A DNA stretch of 7,475 nucleotides from Candidatus Thorarchaeota archaeon (lineage in GTDB: Archaea; Asgardarchaeota; Thorarchaeia; Thorarchaeales; Thorarchaeaceae): NCBI GenBank assembly GCA_016840965.1, contig JAEORI010000064.1:1-7475 (forward strand). Direction: 5' to 3'. Below the pieces are notes generated by a model. It was given only the letters and a program-made list of their open reading frames with translations, was not told where the DNA came from and did no database searches. Within the stretch, counting starts at the first letter, position 1; every line of letters starts with the position of its first letter. The position numbers and the translations under genes were made by a program. This document shows positions 5,704 through 7,475 of the stretch, piece by piece.

Positions 5704-7221
5704 TTATTTCAGAGACACAAACTGAATTGCACCTCGAACTAAATTCCTCAGGACTTTTGTGAGATCATCAGTGTGAACTCTTACTTGTTCCATTGTGTCA
5801 CGGTCTCTGATAGTAATGGTTCCATCTTCAGTGGTTGTATAATCGATTGTGACGCAGAAGGGAGTACCAACTTCGTCTTGGCGTCGGTATCTCTTCCCAA
5901 TAGAGCCACCTAGATCGAATTGAGCAACAAAGCCCGCATCCAGGACTGCATTATAGATCTTCTCAGCTGGAGCAAGTAATTCAGGTTTGTTCATTAATGG
6001 AAATATTGCAACTTGAATTGGAGCAACTTCAGGTGGAAATTGAAGCCAGTCAGTATCACGTTCTTTACTCTCTGGTCGAAATGAATTGTCAATTAGACAG
6101 AACAGGGGTCTCTCAATACCAAATGCAATCTCAAGCACTTCAGGTACGACTTGATCTTTGCCTACTTTGACACTGAGGTTTTGTTTGGAAAACTCTTGAT
6201 GACGTGATAGGTCATAGTCACCTCTGTCGTGAACACCGCAACACTCAACCCATCCAAAACTATCGGTGTGTATCTCTATATCCCAAGCGTCAGCAGCATA
6301 ATGAGCCCGTTCAGTGGGCAGGTGTTGACGTAGACGCATTCTGTCTTCAGAGAAGCCCATCTGACGAAAGATATTGTATGCTAGATGAACACACCATGCA
6401 TAGGCGGGCTTCTGAAAGTTGCCCTTTTTGACAGCTTCTGACATCTTTGTCATAATAGAATCAAACTTGCCTTTTTGTTGAGCTTGATGGGTTACAAGAG
6501 GTAGTTTTTCATCTTTAATCTCATGAAACTGAGGCCAATCCATCTCATCTTTTTCAAGGAGAAAAATCTGGCCTTCTGTCTGAGTGAACTCACGTAGACG
6601 AAGCATTCCTTGTCTTGGTGAGATTTCATTCCGATATGCTTTGCCAATTTGAAAGACAGATGCAGGAAGTTTGTCCCTGAAGAAAGTAAGAAAACGTTTG
6701 AACAAGAGATATGTAGTTGTTGCTGTTTCAGGTCTAAGATATGCCTCTTGATTTAGACCCAATCGCGTCTGCATCATAAGGTTATATGCTTGCACGGGAC
6801 CAAGATCACTTTTACATGATGGACCTACAAGTCCAATCTTTCTGATTGTTTCTGTGAGACCATCTGCAGTTAGACCAGCAATATTTGTTTGTGGAGATTT
6901 TTCAGCAATCAGAGTATCAGCACGGTAAATCTGTCCACACTTCGTGCATTCTGTAACAGGATCAATGAATCCATCTAGATGTCCTGATGCTCTCCATACA
7001 TCCACTGGACTTACAGTTGGACACTCGACTTCCCAGAAGTTTGCGCGGACAAATGCGGCGCGTATTTGATTCTCAAGTCGGTTCTTGAGCAATTTGCCGA
7101 GCGGACCCAGATCATAGAATCCAGAGCTGCCTCCATAAATCTCAGGAGAGGGTCCCCAAATGAACCCACGTTTCCTAGCTAGGCTCATAATGATTTCATT
7201 GAAGTCTCGCTCTGAATTCAT
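5704..7221 (-). CDS. glyS: Glycyl-tRNA synthetase, archaeal/eukaryotic single-chain type
   Basis: This 505-residue class II synthetase charges tRNA-Gly and probably works as a homodimer. Visible parts are the N-terminal signature RGFIWGPSPEIYGG with FYDLGPLG (18-43), a Cx2C pair (C92, C95) and lone C136 in a degenerate zinc-ribbon-like insert, and motif 2 with YRNEISPRQGMLRLREFTQ (196-214) and conserved E216. GWVECCGVHDRGDYDLSRH (323-341) and motif 3 FGIER (367-371) follow. The anticodon-binding domain (about 400-500) includes DLGGSIGKRYRRQDEVGTPF. Two signatures deviate: RPETATTTYLLF (163-174) instead of RPETAQGIF, and LEIAFG instead of IEPSFG. I chose the ATG at 7221; an in-frame TTG at 7230 adds three residues, and neither has a strong ribosome site, so the start is uncertain by three codons. 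The gene is divergent from the HMG-CoA reductase gene. Confidence 0.93.
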   Translation of the reverse strand: MNSERDFNEIIMSLARKRGFIWGPSPEIYGGSSGFYDLGPLGKLLKNRLENQIRAAFVRANFWEVECPTVSPVDVWRASGHLDGFIDPVTECTKCGQIYRADTLIAEKSPQTNIAGLTADGLTETIRKIGLVGPSCKSDLGPVQAYNLMMQTRLGLNQEAYLRPETATTTYLLFKRFLTFFRDKLPASVFQIGKAYRNEISPRQGMLRLREFTQTEGQIFLLEKDEMDWPQFHEIKDEKLPLVTHQAQQKGKFDSIMTKMSEAVKKGNFQKPAYAWCVHLAYNIFRQMGFSEDRMRLRQHLPTERAHYAADAWDIEIHTDSFGWVECCGVHDRGDYDLSRHQEFSKQNLSVKVGKDQVVPEVLEIAFGIERPLFCLIDNSFRPESKERDTDWLQFPPEVAPIQVAIFPLMNKPELLAPAEKIYNAVLDAGFVAQFDLGGSIGKRYRRQDEVGTPFCVTIDYTTTEDGTITIRDRDTMEQVRVHTDDLTKVLRNLVRGAIQFVSLK

Positions 7222-7257
7222 TGTACTCAACTACTCAGCATGCTCGCTGGTTTGAGT

Positions 7258-7263
7258 CTTAAA
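7258..7263 (-). promoter_or_regulatory. Weak candidate TATA box of glycyl-tRNA synthetase
   Basis: On the minus strand TTTAAG lies about 37 bases before the chosen ATG, which would give a short leader of about 10-15 nt. That fits the absence of a clear Shine-Dalgarno site. The bases upstream (CATAGGG) are a poor BRE. A second option is CCATAAAA at plus 7278-7285, which is the same AT-rich element read by the divergent gene. Confidence 0.25.
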
Positions 7264-7271
7264 CCCTATGG

Positions 7272-7285
7272 TCGAACTTTTATGG
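7272..7285 (+). promoter_or_regulatory. Candidate BRE/TATA promoter of HMG-CoA reductase
   Basis: TCGAAC followed by TTTTATGG resembles an archaeal BRE plus TATA box. It is centred about 43 bases before the ATG at 7325, so transcription would start near 7306 and the leader would be about 20 nt, with the GAGGT ribosome site (7313-7317) inside it. Confidence 0.45.
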
Positions 7286-7324
7286 AAAACTAGAGGATTG
7301 TAGCTGATATGTGAGGTTGAAAAG

Positions 7325-7475
7325 ATGGTTGATGACTCCAGGATTACTGGTTTCTATAAACTCTCCAGAGAGGAACGAGTCAAAAAGCTGAAAGAAGTCA
7401 CAGGACTTAGTGATGAAGAACTGGAACCATTAGTTGATCCAGGTAAGGTGGATATGGGAGTTCTCGACCATATGA
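7325..7475 (+). CDS. Hydroxymethylglutaryl-CoA reductase, class II type (N-terminal part)
   Basis: The first 50 codons are present before the window ends. The peptide opens MVDDSRITGFYKLSREER and continues with TGLSDEELEPLVDPGKVDM. This matches the N-terminus of class II HMG-CoA reductases as I recall them from Pseudomonas mevalonii (SRLPAFRNLSPAAR, LLGLS) and especially Archaeoglobus (SRIPGFYKLSVEERL, AGLSDEEV). The enzyme interconverts HMG-CoA and mevalonate; in archaea with only this class it probably serves isoprenoid lipid synthesis even though it is often labelled degradative. GAGGT (7313-7317) with a 7-nt spacer fixes the start. The catalytic Glu, Lys, Asp and His lie beyond the window, so activity cannot be judged. 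It is divergent from glycyl-tRNA synthetase. Confidence 0.85.
   Translation, partial: MVDDSRITGFYKLSREERVKKLKEVTGLSDEELEPLVDPGKVDMGVLDHM

Noticed and set aside
6204..6431. Plus-strand open frame of 75 codons opposite GlyRS
   Set aside because: It is antisense to conserved synthetase motifs and has a composition typical of a shadow frame.
1..7475. Search for tRNA, rRNA, CRISPR repeats, transposon ends or attachment sites
   Set aside because: No cloverleaf, repeat-spacer pattern, transposase, terminal inverted repeats or target duplication was seen by eye in the gaps.

Overview
The window looks like chromosomal DNA of an archaeon, moderately AT-rich (by eye, not computed) and gene-dense. The archaeal signs are a CoaD of the archaeal phosphopantetheine adenylyltransferase type, a single-chain archaeal/eukaryotic-type glycyl-tRNA synthetase, GAGGT-type Shine-Dalgarno sites about 7 nt before starts, and BRE/TATA-like elements instead of -35/-10 boxes. 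The mix of an archaeal core with a classical ferritin, an M28/PA-type peptidase, a RACo-like ATPase and a class II HMG-CoA reductase would fit an Asgard archaeon such as Thorarchaeota. That placement is an inference from gene content, not something the sequence proves.

Layout. At 1-80 (minus) is the first 26 codons of an unknown membrane protein. Divergent from it at 282-809 (plus) is a complete classical ferritin, with a candidate promoter, a palindromic operator-like site and a good hairpin/T-run terminator. At 962-3445 (plus) a 663-residue M28-type metallopeptidase and archaeal CoaD form a two-gene unit with a 6-nt gap. Converging on it at 3442-5178 (minus) is a second unit, UspA then a RACo/DUF4445-type ASKHA ATPase. 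The CoaD and ASKHA stop codons share one CTAG palindrome. Divergent from UspA is a minimal O6-alkylguanine-DNA alkyltransferase (5343-5702, plus). It converges, with one base between stop codons, on glycyl-tRNA synthetase (5704-7221, minus). Divergent from that at 7325 is the start of a class II HMG-CoA reductase, cut by the window end.

Functions. The genes are mostly housekeeping or stress related: iron storage (ferritin), DNA alkylation repair (MGMT), stress signalling (UspA), CoA synthesis (CoaD), isoprenoid or CoA-linked metabolism (HMGR), translation (GlyRS) and peptide turnover (M28). The ASKHA protein belongs to a family that reductively reactivates corrinoid proteins of methyl-transfer pathways, but it has neither of the iron-sulfur modules seen in RACo and RamA. 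No mobile element, CRISPR array, tRNA or rRNA was seen, and no intergenic stretch exceeds about 200 bases.

I do not see a clear new multi-gene system. The best leads are the iron-sulfur-free RACo-like protein paired with UspA, unusual active-site residues in GlyRS and MGMT, the uncharacterised C-terminal third of the peptidase, and the dyad in front of ferritin.
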